From UBA9410 sp036123635 (GTDB lineage Bacteria; Actinomycetota; Acidimicrobiia; Acidimicrobiales; MedAcidi-G1): 5,598 bases of DNA. The notes beneath the pieces were generated by a model that saw only the letters and a list, made by a program, of their open reading frames with translations, was not told the DNA's origin and made no database searches. The position numbers were made by a program, and so were the translations under genes. How positions within the stretch are numbered: the first letter of the stretch is position 1; each line of letters opens with the position of its first letter. The stretch lies in assembly GCA_036123635.1 (NCBI GenBank), contig JAZADL010000180.1, positions 1 to 5,598 on the forward strand. Direction: 5' to 3'. Shown one piece after another: positions 1 to 5,598 of the stretch.

Positions 1-2
1 TG

Positions 3-1166
3 ATGGACGAACCGCTAGAGAGAAGAGCAGTCATCTCCGGAGCCGCGCAGTCCGACATCGGCCGTCGGCTCCACCGCTCGGGTCTAGACCTCACCATCGA
101 AGCCGCTCTCCGAGCGGTCGACGACGCTGGCTTGACGGTCGACGACATTGACGGTCTCTCCACCTACCCGGGTTCGGGCGGCCCCTTCGGCGGCGCCTCA
201 GGTGCCGAACTCCACGACGCCCTGCGGCTGTCACTGAACTGGCGGGACGGAGGCCTCGAAACCAGCGGACAACTGGGTGCCGTGCACAAGGCGGTGCTGG
301 CCGTCGGTGCTGGTCTGGCCCGACACGTACTCGTCTTCCGGACCGTCGTCGAAGGCAGCGGTGGGCCGGTACGGGCCTCAACCGCCGGTGGTGGCCTGCC
401 ATCGGCCTTCCGCTACCTGATCCCCTACGGCGCCGCCTCGGCGGCCAACTGGATCGCCTGCTACGCAAACCGCCACATGCACGACTACGGGACGACCCGG
501 GAACAACTTGGGGCGATCGCCATCAACGCCCGCAACCATGCGGCGTCCAATCCCAAGGCGATCTACACCGAACCCATGACCATGGACGAGTACCTGACGG
601 CCCGGCCGGTATCCGAGCCGTTCGGCCTCTACGACTGTGACGTGCCCTGCGACGGATCCACTGCGGTTGTCGTGTCGCACCGCGACCACTCCAGGGATAG
701 CCCCGAGGTCCCGGTCCAGGTCAACGCGTTGGGAACCGCCCACCGAGGCCGTCCATCCTGGGATCAGTTCGATGACCTGACCACCATGGCTATGCGCGAC
801 TCGGCGGCGTCGCTCTGGGAGCGGACTGAACTCAATCCGGAGGACGTTGACACCGCTCAGCTCTACGACGGCTTCAGTTGGTTGACCCTGGCCTGGATCG
901 AAGCCATGGGCTTTTGTCCCAGAGGCGAAGGAGGGCCCTTCGTGGAGGACGGTACCCGGATCGCCCACGGAGGCACCCTGCCTCTCAACACTTGGGGAGG
1001 GCAGCTCTCCGGGGGACGCCTGCACGGCTTCGGATTCCTCCACGAGGCGGTGATGCAACTACGTGGCCGAGCCCACTTGCAGGTTGAGGATGCCGAGGTG
1101 GCAGTGGTCGGAGCAGGTGGCGGTCCGGAGTGCGGGGCGTTGTTGCTCACCCGGGGGCTGACGTGA
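3..1166 (+). CDS. Thiolase-superfamily protein of the lipid-transfer (SCP2-thiolase/Ltp2-like) type, probably non-thiolytic
   Basis: A 387-residue thiolase-fold protein. The N-terminal half carries a motif block near residues 83-105 (GGLETSG, then AVLAVGAGLARHVLVFR). The C-terminal half has YDGF at 288-291, LGFC-like MGFCPRGEGG at 302-311, LPLNTWGG at 326-333, SGGRLHG at 336-342 and VVGAGGGP at 368-375; this order is typical of the acetyl-CoA acetyltransferase/lipid-transfer branch. In true thiolases a nucleophilic Cys precedes the first SG; here that position is Glu86 (ETSG). The C-terminal Cys before GGG is also absent, and the GHP histidine region reads GGRLHG. Thiolytic activity is therefore unlikely. 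Relatives of this kind pair with DUF35 proteins, and in Ltp2 they cleave beta-hydroxyacyl-CoAs by retro-aldol reaction. The next gene, a DUF35 protein, overlaps by 4 nt, which supports such a complex. ATG at 3 places the conserved first strand (RAVISGAAQSDIG) a few residues in. The preceding TGA at 1-3 could be the stop of an upstream operon gene. The superfamily is sure; the substrate is unknown. Confidence 0.9.
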   Translation: MDEPLERRAVISGAAQSDIGRRLHRSGLDLTIEAALRAVDDAGLTVDDIDGLSTYPGSGGPFGGASGAELHDALRLSLNWRDGGLETSGQLGAVHKAVLAVGAGLARHVLVFRTVVEGSGGPVRASTAGGGLPSAFRYLIPYGAASAANWIACYANRHMHDYGTTREQLGAIAINARNHAASNPKAIYTEPMTMDEYLTARPVSEPFGLYDCDVPCDGSTAVVVSHRDHSRDSPEVPVQVNALGTAHRGRPSWDQFDDLTTMAMRDSAASLWERTELNPEDVDTAQLYDGFSWLTLAWIEAMGFCPRGEGGPFVEDGTRIAHGGTLPLNTWGGQLSGGRLHGFGFLHEAVMQLRGRAHLQVEDAEVAVVGAGGGPECGALLLTRGLT

Positions 1167-1576
1167 CCGGGACCCCGTCCCGTGTTGTCGACCCGGGGCC
1201 GGAGGACGGGTTCTACTGGACGTCGGGGACTGACGGGCACCTGCGGATTGCCGGGTGCAACGACTGTGAGCGACTGCACCATCCACCTACGCCGGTATGC
1301 CCCTACTGCCACAGCCGGGAACTTGAACCGAGGGTGGTGAGTGGTCGGGGAACGGTGGCCGCGTTCACCATCAACCACCAACCATTCATGCCCGGTTTCG
1401 ACCCGCCCTACGCCTTCGGTTTCGTCGAAATCGACGAGGACCCCACTATCAGGCTGGGAACCAACATCGTCGGCTGTGAATTTGATGCCATCCGCGTAGG
1501 CATGACGGTCGAGGTGACCTTCGAGGAAAGCGGCGACTACTTCGTGCCGCTGTTCAAGCCGGCCGCCTCGACCTGA
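1163..1576 (+). CDS. DUF35 OB-fold/zinc-ribbon acyl-CoA-associated protein
   Basis: A 137-residue protein with the two-part DUF35 layout. After an N-terminal helix segment (DGFYWTSG, about 15-22) comes a rubredoxin-like zinc ribbon with Cys32, Cys35, Cys46 and Cys49 (C-X2-C-X10-C-X2-C, including CNDC and CPYC). An OB fold follows, from about residue 56, with GRGTVAAFT at 61-69, PPYAFGFVEID at 81-91 and a closing VEVTFEE strand at 116-122. DUF35 proteins usually form complexes with thiolase-like partners and help hold or present CoA substrates; in actinobacterial steroid catabolism a DUF35 domain is required by the Ltp2 aldolase. The GTG start at 1163 is chosen because it overlaps the previous TGA (GTGA), has a G-rich stretch just upstream (about 1152-1157) and gives a normal N-terminus. 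A longer in-frame GTG at 1130 would add 11 residues without family features. Translational coupling with the thiolase-like gene is likely. The domain call is strong; the role as the thiolase's partner is inferred. Confidence 0.93.
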   Translation: MTGTPSRVVDPGPEDGFYWTSGTDGHLRIAGCNDCERLHHPPTPVCPYCHSRELEPRVVSGRGTVAAFTINHQPFMPGFDPPYAFGFVEIDEDPTIRLGTNIVGCEFDAIRVGMTVEVTFEESGDYFVPLFKPAAST

Positions 1577-1580
1577 TCCA

Positions 1581-2402
1581 ATGGCCGCCGTAGACCTAGC
1601 TGGACTCCTCCGTTGCCTGGAAGTGACCGAAACTACTCCCGGCTCATGGACTGCCCCCAACCTCCCGATGGACTACCACCGGATCTTTGGTGGACAACTC
1701 CTCGCCCAGACCATCACGCTGGCCACGGCGACGGCTGAGGACCGGACAATCCGCTCCCTCAGCTGTCTGTTCCCCCGTGAAGGATCGGTGGCTAAGCCGT
1801 TCTCATTCGAAATCGAGTCATCCCACACCGGGCGGACGTTCGCCACGCGACGCATCTCCGCCGAGCAGGACGGCCGACCGTTCTTCCTGGCCCAAGCCTC
1901 ACTCCATGCCCCTGAAGGCGGTCCGGAGCATCAGGAGCCGGCTCCCGACGTGGGAGACCCGGCCGATGCCGAACCGGAAGAGATGGCCATGATCCCTTGG
2001 GAAACCCGAGTGGTCGGTGCGGTCGACCTTCGGGACCGGGCTGCCGGTCCAGCCGAGTACGCCTTCTGGACCCGGGTCGGCGGTGTCGACCTGGACGACA
2101 GGCCGGCCTCCCACCAGGCGTTGCTGGCCTACGCCACCGACCTGACGGTAATCGGTACGGCCCTTCGCCCTCTGGAGGGAATCAGCCAGGCCGACGCCGG
2201 GGAGGCCCTGCACACGGCGGTCACCGGTCACTCGATCTGGTTCCACCGGCCCTTCCGGATCGACGACTGGTGCCTGATAAGCCAACGGGCGCCAGTGGTC
2301 GCCGGAGCCCGAGCCTTCGGGCACGGCAACGCCTTCGACAGGGACGGACTGTTGGTGGCCAGTTTTGCCCAGGAATCGATGGTCCGGCCCGTAACGGCCT
2401 GA
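1581..2402 (+). CDS. Acyl-CoA thioesterase, TesB/type II double-hotdog family
   Basis: A 273-residue protein, close to the roughly 286 residues of E. coli TesB, with two hotdog domains in tandem (about 20-110 and 160-270). Family marks include FGGQLLAQ at 36-43, SCLFPREGSV at 61-70, FATRRISAEQDGRPFF at 87-102, LLAYATDL at 181-188, HSIWFHRPFRIDDW at 217-230 and GLLVASFAQESMVR at 256-269. The family hydrolyses fatty acyl-CoA to free acid and CoA in the cytoplasm. By memory alignment with E. coli TesB (Asp204, Thr228, Gln278), Asp187 and Gln264 are kept, but the Thr228 position falls on Val214 in TAVTGHS, with Thr213 and Thr215 beside it and Gly216 where the family usually has Asp. Substrate range or activity may therefore differ. 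ATG at 1581 lies 4 nt after the DUF35 stop with no clear Shine-Dalgarno, so translation is probably coupled to that gene. In this operon it could release an acid product or recycle CoA. Confidence 0.9.
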   Translation: MAAVDLAGLLRCLEVTETTPGSWTAPNLPMDYHRIFGGQLLAQTITLATATAEDRTIRSLSCLFPREGSVAKPFSFEIESSHTGRTFATRRISAEQDGRPFFLAQASLHAPEGGPEHQEPAPDVGDPADAEPEEMAMIPWETRVVGAVDLRDRAAGPAEYAFWTRVGGVDLDDRPASHQALLAYATDLTVIGTALRPLEGISQADAGEALHTAVTGHSIWFHRPFRIDDWCLISQRAPVVAGARAFGHGNAFDRDGLLVASFAQESMVRPVTA

Positions 2403-2409
2403 AGAAGCC

Positions 2410-3606
2410 ATGGCCAGCGTCGACTTCGATCCCTTCAGCCGAGAGTTCTTCGACGACCCGTTCGCCACCTACGCCCGCATGCGCGAGGAGGCACCCTGTT
2501 TCCACAGCGACCGGTGGGACTTCTACGCCTTCAGCCGCTTCGCGGACATCGTGGCCGTGCACCTCGATACCGAAAACTTCACCTCAACCCATGGTCTGAT
2601 CTACGAGCACCTCACCGACCCCGACTTCGACCCGGGTATCAACCGCAGCATGATCATGATGGACCCGCCTGAGCACAACCGCTACCGCAGGCTGGTAAGC
2701 CGGAGTTTCACCCCCCGGGCCATGGCCGACTACCGACACAAGGTCCAAGTCCTCATTCGCAGCTACCTCGACCCGCTGATGGACCGAGACAGGTTCGACA
2801 TGGTGGAGGACTTTGCCGCGCCCTTCCCGGTGGAGATCATCTGCGCCATCCTCGGCGTCCCGGAGGCCGATCGGCAGATGATTCGACTCCAAACCGACGC
2901 AATGCTGCACCGGGAGGAGGGACAGTCGGAGGCCAGCCCGGCCCAGATCGAAGCGGCTATCGGCCAGGCCGTCTACTTCCTCGATTTCGTCGCTGCCAAG
3001 CGGAAGAAACCTGCTGAGGACATGTGCAGTGCCCTGATCGAGGCCCGGGTCGAGACCGAGGACGGTGACCTTGTTTCGTTGACCGACGACGAGATCGCTG
3101 GGTTCTGTTCCCTGCTGGGAGCCGCGGGAAGTGAAACGGTTACCAAGGCCTTGGGCAATGCAACCGTCCTGTTCCACCGGAATCCCGCCGAGTGGCAGAA
3201 GGTTTGTGACGACCCGTCCAAGATCGACAATGCGGTGGAGGAGGTTCTCCGCTACTGGGCCCCGTCCCAGTACCAGGGAAGGTTGTCGGTCAACGAGACC
3301 CAATGGCACGGGGTGCGGATCCCGCCAGGAAAGCCGGTATTCCTGGTAACCGGGGCGGCCAACCACGACCCCCGCGAATTCGTCGATCCTGAGGTGTTCG
3401 ACATCGAACGTCGGCAACGTCTGGCGCTGAGCTTCGGCCACGGCATCCACGTCTGTATAGGCGCCGCCCTAGCCCGCATGGAGTGTGCAGTGGCTCTGGA
3501 AGAGATCCGGAGCCGGTGGCCTGACTTCACTGTGGTTGACGACGGTCTGGAACGGGTCCAGATGAGCAACGTGGCTGGATTCAGCCGAGTACCGGTGATT
3601 GTCTGA
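2410..3606 (+). CDS. Cytochrome P450 (soluble bacterial class I type)
   Basis: A 398-residue P450 of normal bacterial length without a membrane anchor. Visible landmarks are the C-helix MDPPEHNRYRR at 84-94 followed by SFTPR at 99-103, the I-helix oxygen-activation motif AGSET at 239-243, the K-helix E278-V-L-R281, ANHDP at 317-321 and the heme loop FGHGIHVCIG at 342-351 with Cys349 as the heme thiolate ligand. It should insert one oxygen atom into a substrate using electrons from a ferredoxin and reductase, which are not in the window. An acidic Glu242 rather than Asp precedes Thr243. This Glu-Thr form, together with the DPPEH/FTPR block, recalls the actinobacterial sterol- and lipid-oxidising CYP125/CYP124/CYP142 group, but I cannot assign a CYP family by eye. 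It starts 7 nt after the thioesterase stop, with a weak purine run (GAAGAAG, 2401-2407), and is the last gene of the operon. Its likely role is hydroxylation of a lipid, terpenoid or alkyl chain before CoA-dependent breakdown. Confidence 0.95.
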   Translation: MASVDFDPFSREFFDDPFATYARMREEAPCFHSDRWDFYAFSRFADIVAVHLDTENFTSTHGLIYEHLTDPDFDPGINRSMIMMDPPEHNRYRRLVSRSFTPRAMADYRHKVQVLIRSYLDPLMDRDRFDMVEDFAAPFPVEIICAILGVPEADRQMIRLQTDAMLHREEGQSEASPAQIEAAIGQAVYFLDFVAAKRKKPAEDMCSALIEARVETEDGDLVSLTDDEIAGFCSLLGAAGSETVTKALGNATVLFHRNPAEWQKVCDDPSKIDNAVEEVLRYWAPSQYQGRLSVNETQWHGVRIPPGKPVFLVTGAANHDPREFVDPEVFDIERRQRLALSFGHGIHVCIGAALARMECAVALEEIRSRWPDFTVVDDGLERVQMSNVAGFSRVPVIV

Positions 3607-3630
3607 GGGTGGGTGCGACCAGGGGCTGGC

Positions 3631-4464
3631 TTAGTCCCGGTTGGTGTCCTTCATCTGGTCCAGGTTGACCAGGATGGGATAGTCGCCGACGGTCATGGCG
3701 TTGCCGTGCCCCGTCTGGTGAATGTCGAACACCGACTGGAGGGCGCTATAAAAGCCCTGTACATCCAGAGTCTGGTTGACGGCCCGCTTGGCCTGGGCGA
3801 GGGCGAATGGGTGCATTTCGGCGATCTGGCCGGCTAGGTCCATGGTCTCAGAGAGGAGGTCGTCGAGGGGTACGACCCGGTTGACCATCCCGAATTCCAG
3901 CGCTTGCTGTGCGGTAATCGGCTGGGCGGTGAACAGCATCTCCTTGGCTTTCCGAGCACCCACTTCCCAGGTGTGGGCGTGGTATTCCACCCCGCCGATG
4001 CCCATACGCACGACGGGGTCGGAGAACCGGGCGTTGTCGGCGGCCACAATCAGGTCGCAGGGCCAACACAGCATCAAGCCACCGGCGATGCACTGTCCCT
4101 GCACAGCAGCGATGGTCGGCTTGGGAATGTCACGCCACCGGCGGCTGTAGCCCAGGTAGTGGATTGTCTCCCACTCGTAGATGGCCTGAAGGCCTCGGAC
4201 GTCCCAGTCAACCGCAGTCCGGGGCGTGGCCTCCCCGGCCTCCCGACCGACTGCCGTGTTGCTGACCGTGATGTCATGGCCCGCGCAGAAGTGCTTGCCC
4301 TCAGCTCGCAGGACGATTACCCGGATCTCACGGTCAGCCGCCGCCTCCTCGAACGCCGCGTTCAACTCATCCAGCGCCTGTTGGTCGACCGCGTTGGCCT
4401 TCTCGGTCCGGTCGAGGGATATCACCCCGATCGGACCGTCCACCTCGTAGCGGATATGTTCCAC
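3631..4464 (-). CDS. Enoyl-CoA hydratase/isomerase (crotonase) superfamily protein lacking both hydratase glutamates
   Basis: A 277-residue crotonase-fold protein. It opens with GPIGVISLDRTEKANAVD, the usual first strand and A-helix. The first oxyanion-hole motif is AGHD at 61-64, and the second is in VQGQCIAGGLMLCWPCDLI at about 121-139. In rat enoyl-CoA hydratase the catalytic Glu144 and Glu164 lie in GGGCEL and FGQPE; here those positions are Met131 (AGGLML) and Val151 (FSDPVV), the same 20 residues apart. CoA binding and enolate stabilisation look intact, but classical water addition is doubtful. An isomerase, lyase, hydrolase or altered hydratase activity is possible. A GVEYHAHTWEVG stretch at about 158-169 marks a distinct actinobacterial-looking subgroup. 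GTG at 4464 is preferred because CAGGT lies 5 nt upstream and the family start follows at once; an upstream in-frame extension to 4560 adds 32 residues of unrelated, low-complexity-like sequence. It converges on the P450 gene and is transcribed away from the amidohydrolase gene. Confidence 0.9.
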   Translation of the reverse strand: MEHIRYEVDGPIGVISLDRTEKANAVDQQALDELNAAFEEAAADREIRVIVLRAEGKHFCAGHDITVSNTAVGREAGEATPRTAVDWDVRGLQAIYEWETIHYLGYSRRWRDIPKPTIAAVQGQCIAGGLMLCWPCDLIVAADNARFSDPVVRMGIGGVEYHAHTWEVGARKAKEMLFTAQPITAQQALEFGMVNRVVPLDDLLSETMDLAGQIAEMHPFALAQAKRAVNQTLDVQGFYSALQSVFDIHQTGHGNAMTVGDYPILVNLDQMKDTNRD

Positions 4465-4468
4465 AGCG

Positions 4469-4473
4469 ACCTG
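4469..4473 (-). promoter_or_regulatory. Ribosome binding site deciding the crotonase GTG start
   Basis: Read on the minus strand, GCAGGTCGCT precedes GTG at 4464. AGG (4472-4470) ends 5 nt before the start codon, a normal Shine-Dalgarno spacing. This supports the GTG over the far-upstream in-frame start at 4560. Confidence 0.55.
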
Positions 4474-4506
4474 CGATCTTCGGTGAGTGCGCCAGCCAAC
4501 ACTAGT

Positions 4507-4560
4507 GGGGACACAAGGTGGGGTCGTAGCCGTCCATGGCCTTCGAGCCTGAGGGGACAC
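4507..4560 (+). repeat. Pair of 8-bp direct repeats GGGGACAC in the divergent gap
   Basis: Exact copies lie at 4507-4514 and 4553-4560, start to start 46 bp apart, each with a matching G two bases upstream and two to three bases downstream. They sit in the only sizeable non-coding stretch of the window, so an operator role is conceivable. If the amidohydrolase starts at the earlier ATG (4536), the second copy is inside the coding sequence, which would weaken that reading. Confidence 0.35.
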
Positions 4561-4577
4561 GGGAGTACGCTCACCAA

Positions 4578-5598
4578 ATGGCCCGACCGGACTTCCGTGC
4601 CTTCGACGCCGACAACCACTACTACGAAGCCGAAGATGCTTTCACCAGGCACATCACTCCCTCGATGGCTAAGCGGTGCATGCAGTGGGCAGAGGTGGGC
4701 GGAAAGAAGCGCCTATTGGTGGGCGGCCGGATCAACAAGTTCATCCCGAATCCCACCTTCGACCCGATAGCCCGCCCGGGCAGCCTCGAGGACTACTTCA
4801 GGGGCCGCAATACTGAGGGATTGGACCTAGCCACCATGTTCGGCGACCTCGACCCGATCTCCGAACATCCAGAGTTCCGGGACCCAACCGCCCGACTTGC
4901 CGTAATGGACGACCAGGGCCTGGAGTCGGCCTTCCTCTTTCCCACCCTCGGGGTTGGCATGCAGGAGGCACTCAAGCACGACACCCCGGCCCTTCACGCA
5001 GCGTTTACCGCCTTCAACTCCTGGCTCGACGAAGACTGGGGATTCGACCGGAACGGCCGGCTGTTCGCCGCGCCCATGATCACCTTGGCCGACCCCGACA
5101 GCGCCGTGACCGAAATCGACCGAGTTCTTTCCATGGGAGCCCGAATCGTGATGATGGTGCCCGGTCCCGTACCGACCGACGACGGATACCGCTCTCCGGG
5201 AATGGCCGACTACGACCCAGCCTGGGCCAGGCTGCAGGAAGCCCGAGTCCCAGTGGCCTTCCACGCCGGCCTCAGCGGCACGGGCCAATACGCCAAGGTC
5301 TGGGAATCGGGAACCGGACAGTTCGAAGCCTTCCGGCACTCGGCCTTCCCCCTGGTGGCCTTCACCGACCGCAGTATCTCCGACACCTTCGCCGCACTCA
5401 TTTGCCATGGAGCCCTGGACCGCTTTCCGGAACTCCAGCTGGTATCGATCGAGAACGGCGGCATGTGGGTACCCGAGTTGTTCCGGCATCTGACAACCGC
5501 TCACGGGAAGATGCCCTTCGCCTTCCCCAGTCATCCTGTCGAACGTTTCCTAACCAGCGTCTGGGTGTCTCCGTACTTCGAGGACGACATGCCTCTCC
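4578..5598 (+). CDS. Amidohydrolase-2 family metal-dependent protein (ACMSD-like TIM barrel), 3' end cut by the window
   Basis: An open frame of 340 codons runs off the window without a stop. The N-terminus carries FDADNHYYE at 9-17, the equivalent of the beta-1 metal/active-site motif (D-x-D-x-H-x-x-E) in amidohydrolase-2 proteins. Later come a strand with FLFPT (119-123), VAFHAG with His229 (226-231), HGALDRFPEL (278-286), Glu292 in SIENGGMWVPEL (290-301) and WVSPYFEDD (329-337). The metal-ligand Asp near the C-terminus of the family would lie beyond the edge; relatives of about 380-400 residues suggest some 40-60 are missing. Members decarboxylate, hydrate or hydrolyse aromatic and other carboxylic substrates; the exact reaction here is unknown. 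ATG at 4578 is preferred because the motif then begins at residue 9, as is usual, and GGGAG lies upstream (4561-4565, a longish 12-nt spacing). An in-frame ATG at 4536 would add 14 residues; a TAG at 4527-4529 blocks anything longer. Confidence 0.88.
   Translation, partial: MARPDFRAFDADNHYYEAEDAFTRHITPSMAKRCMQWAEVGGKKRLLVGGRINKFIPNPTFDPIARPGSLEDYFRGRNTEGLDLATMFGDLDPISEHPEFRDPTARLAVMDDQGLESAFLFPTLGVGMQEALKHDTPALHAAFTAFNSWLDEDWGFDRNGRLFAAPMITLADPDSAVTEIDRVLSMGARIVMMVPGPVPTDDGYRSPGMADYDPAWARLQEARVPVAFHAGLSGTGQYAKVWESGTGQFEAFRHSAFPLVAFTDRSISDTFAALICHGALDRFPELQLVSIENGGMWVPELFRHLTTAHGKMPFAFPSHPVERFLTSVWVSPYFEDDMPL

Larger units (their letters stand above)
4465..4577. promoter_or_regulatory. Divergent intergenic region between the crotonase and amidohydrolase genes
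   Basis: This 113-nt gap separates two genes transcribed outward and must hold, or lie next to, promoters for both. I see no convincing -35/-10 pair. On the minus strand TAGTGT (4506-4501) fits a -10 pattern but has no recognisable -35 partner 17 nt away. An 8-bp direct repeat GGGGACAC occurs at 4507-4514 and 4553-4560, and GGTGAG (4483-4488) with CTCACC (4570-4575) forms a 6-bp inverted pair near the two gene starts. Either could be regulator contacts; both are short enough to be chance. Confidence 0.5.

Noticed and set aside
117..147. Repeat of GGTCGACGAC at 117-126 and 138-147
   Set aside because: It encodes two Val-Asp-Asp stretches in the thiolase-like protein (residues 39-48) and is explained by codon bias, not a regulatory element.
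863..1660. Minus-strand open frame across the thiolase-like, DUF35 and thioesterase genes
   Set aside because: It overlaps three supported genes and its low-complexity Pro/Arg/Ser-rich translation resembles no family.
1119..1928. 12-bp direct repeat GGCGGTCCGGAG at 1119-1130 and 1917-1928
   Set aside because: Both copies lie within conserved coding sequence in unrelated genes; most likely chance in GC-rich DNA.
2584..3450. Long minus-strand open frame (288 codons) inside the P450 gene
   Set aside because: It lies fully opposite a P450 with every family motif, and its translation shows no recognisable domain; antisense open frames are expected in GC-rich coding DNA.
3607..3630. Possible terminator between the converging P450 and crotonase genes
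   Set aside because: Only a 4-bp stem (CCAG-GGG-CTGG, 3619-3629) can be drawn and no T-run follows on either strand.
4465..4560. N-terminal extension of the crotonase gene to an ATG at 4560
   Set aside because: The added 32 residues lack family similarity and bypass a GTG with a properly spaced Shine-Dalgarno.
3904..4770. Plus-strand open frame of 288 codons across the crotonase gene, the gap and the amidohydrolase start
   Set aside because: It spans two well-supported genes in a different frame or strand and has no family features; a GC-rich shadow.
4827..5534. Minus-strand open frame of 235 codons inside the amidohydrolase gene
   Set aside because: The opposite strand carries the amidohydrolase-2 motifs in order; this translation is rich in Gly, Val and His with no domain.

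Overview
The window is GC-rich with strongly G/C-ending codons and almost entirely coding. It looks like a bacterial chromosome segment carrying CoA-dependent catabolism. Gene content (a lipid-transfer-type thiolase homologue, a DUF35 protein, a TesB thioesterase, a class I-type P450, a crotonase homologue and an amidohydrolase-2 protein) and protein style suggest a high-GC actinobacterium, perhaps an environmental Acidimicrobiia-like lineage. That placement is inference from sequence style; no rRNA or marker gene is present.

Layout. Positions 3-3606 hold four tightly packed plus-strand genes: a thiolase-like protein, a small zinc-ribbon/OB-fold DUF35 protein starting inside the thiolase stop codon (GTGA overlap), a TesB-type acyl-CoA thioesterase 4 nt later, and a cytochrome P450 7 nt after that. 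This spacing indicates one operon. The first bases (TGATG) would also allow a 1-nt overlap with an upstream gene outside the window. A crotonase-superfamily gene on the minus strand (3631-4464) converges on the P450 across 24 nt. A 113-nt divergent gap follows, then a plus-strand amidohydrolase-2 gene (4578 onward) cut by the window end.

How the genes may work together (inference). A P450 could hydroxylate a lipid, terpenoid, sterol side chain or alkyl group. The product would be activated to a CoA ester by enzymes not seen here. The crotonase homologue and the thiolase-like/DUF35 pair could then act on the acyl-CoA, in the manner of the Ltp2-DUF35 retro-aldolase of steroid side-chain breakdown, and the thioesterase could release the acid. 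The amidohydrolase-2 protein may be a C-C hydrolase, decarboxylase or hydratase-type enzyme of the same pathway.

The most notable point is that three of the CoA enzymes depart from their family's textbook active site. The thiolase homologue has no cysteine at either catalytic position, the crotonase lacks both hydratase glutamates, and the thioesterase appears to lack the catalytic Ser/Thr of TesB. The cluster is therefore likely to do something other than plain beta-oxidation. I found no RNA genes, mobile elements, CRISPR arrays or phage genes.
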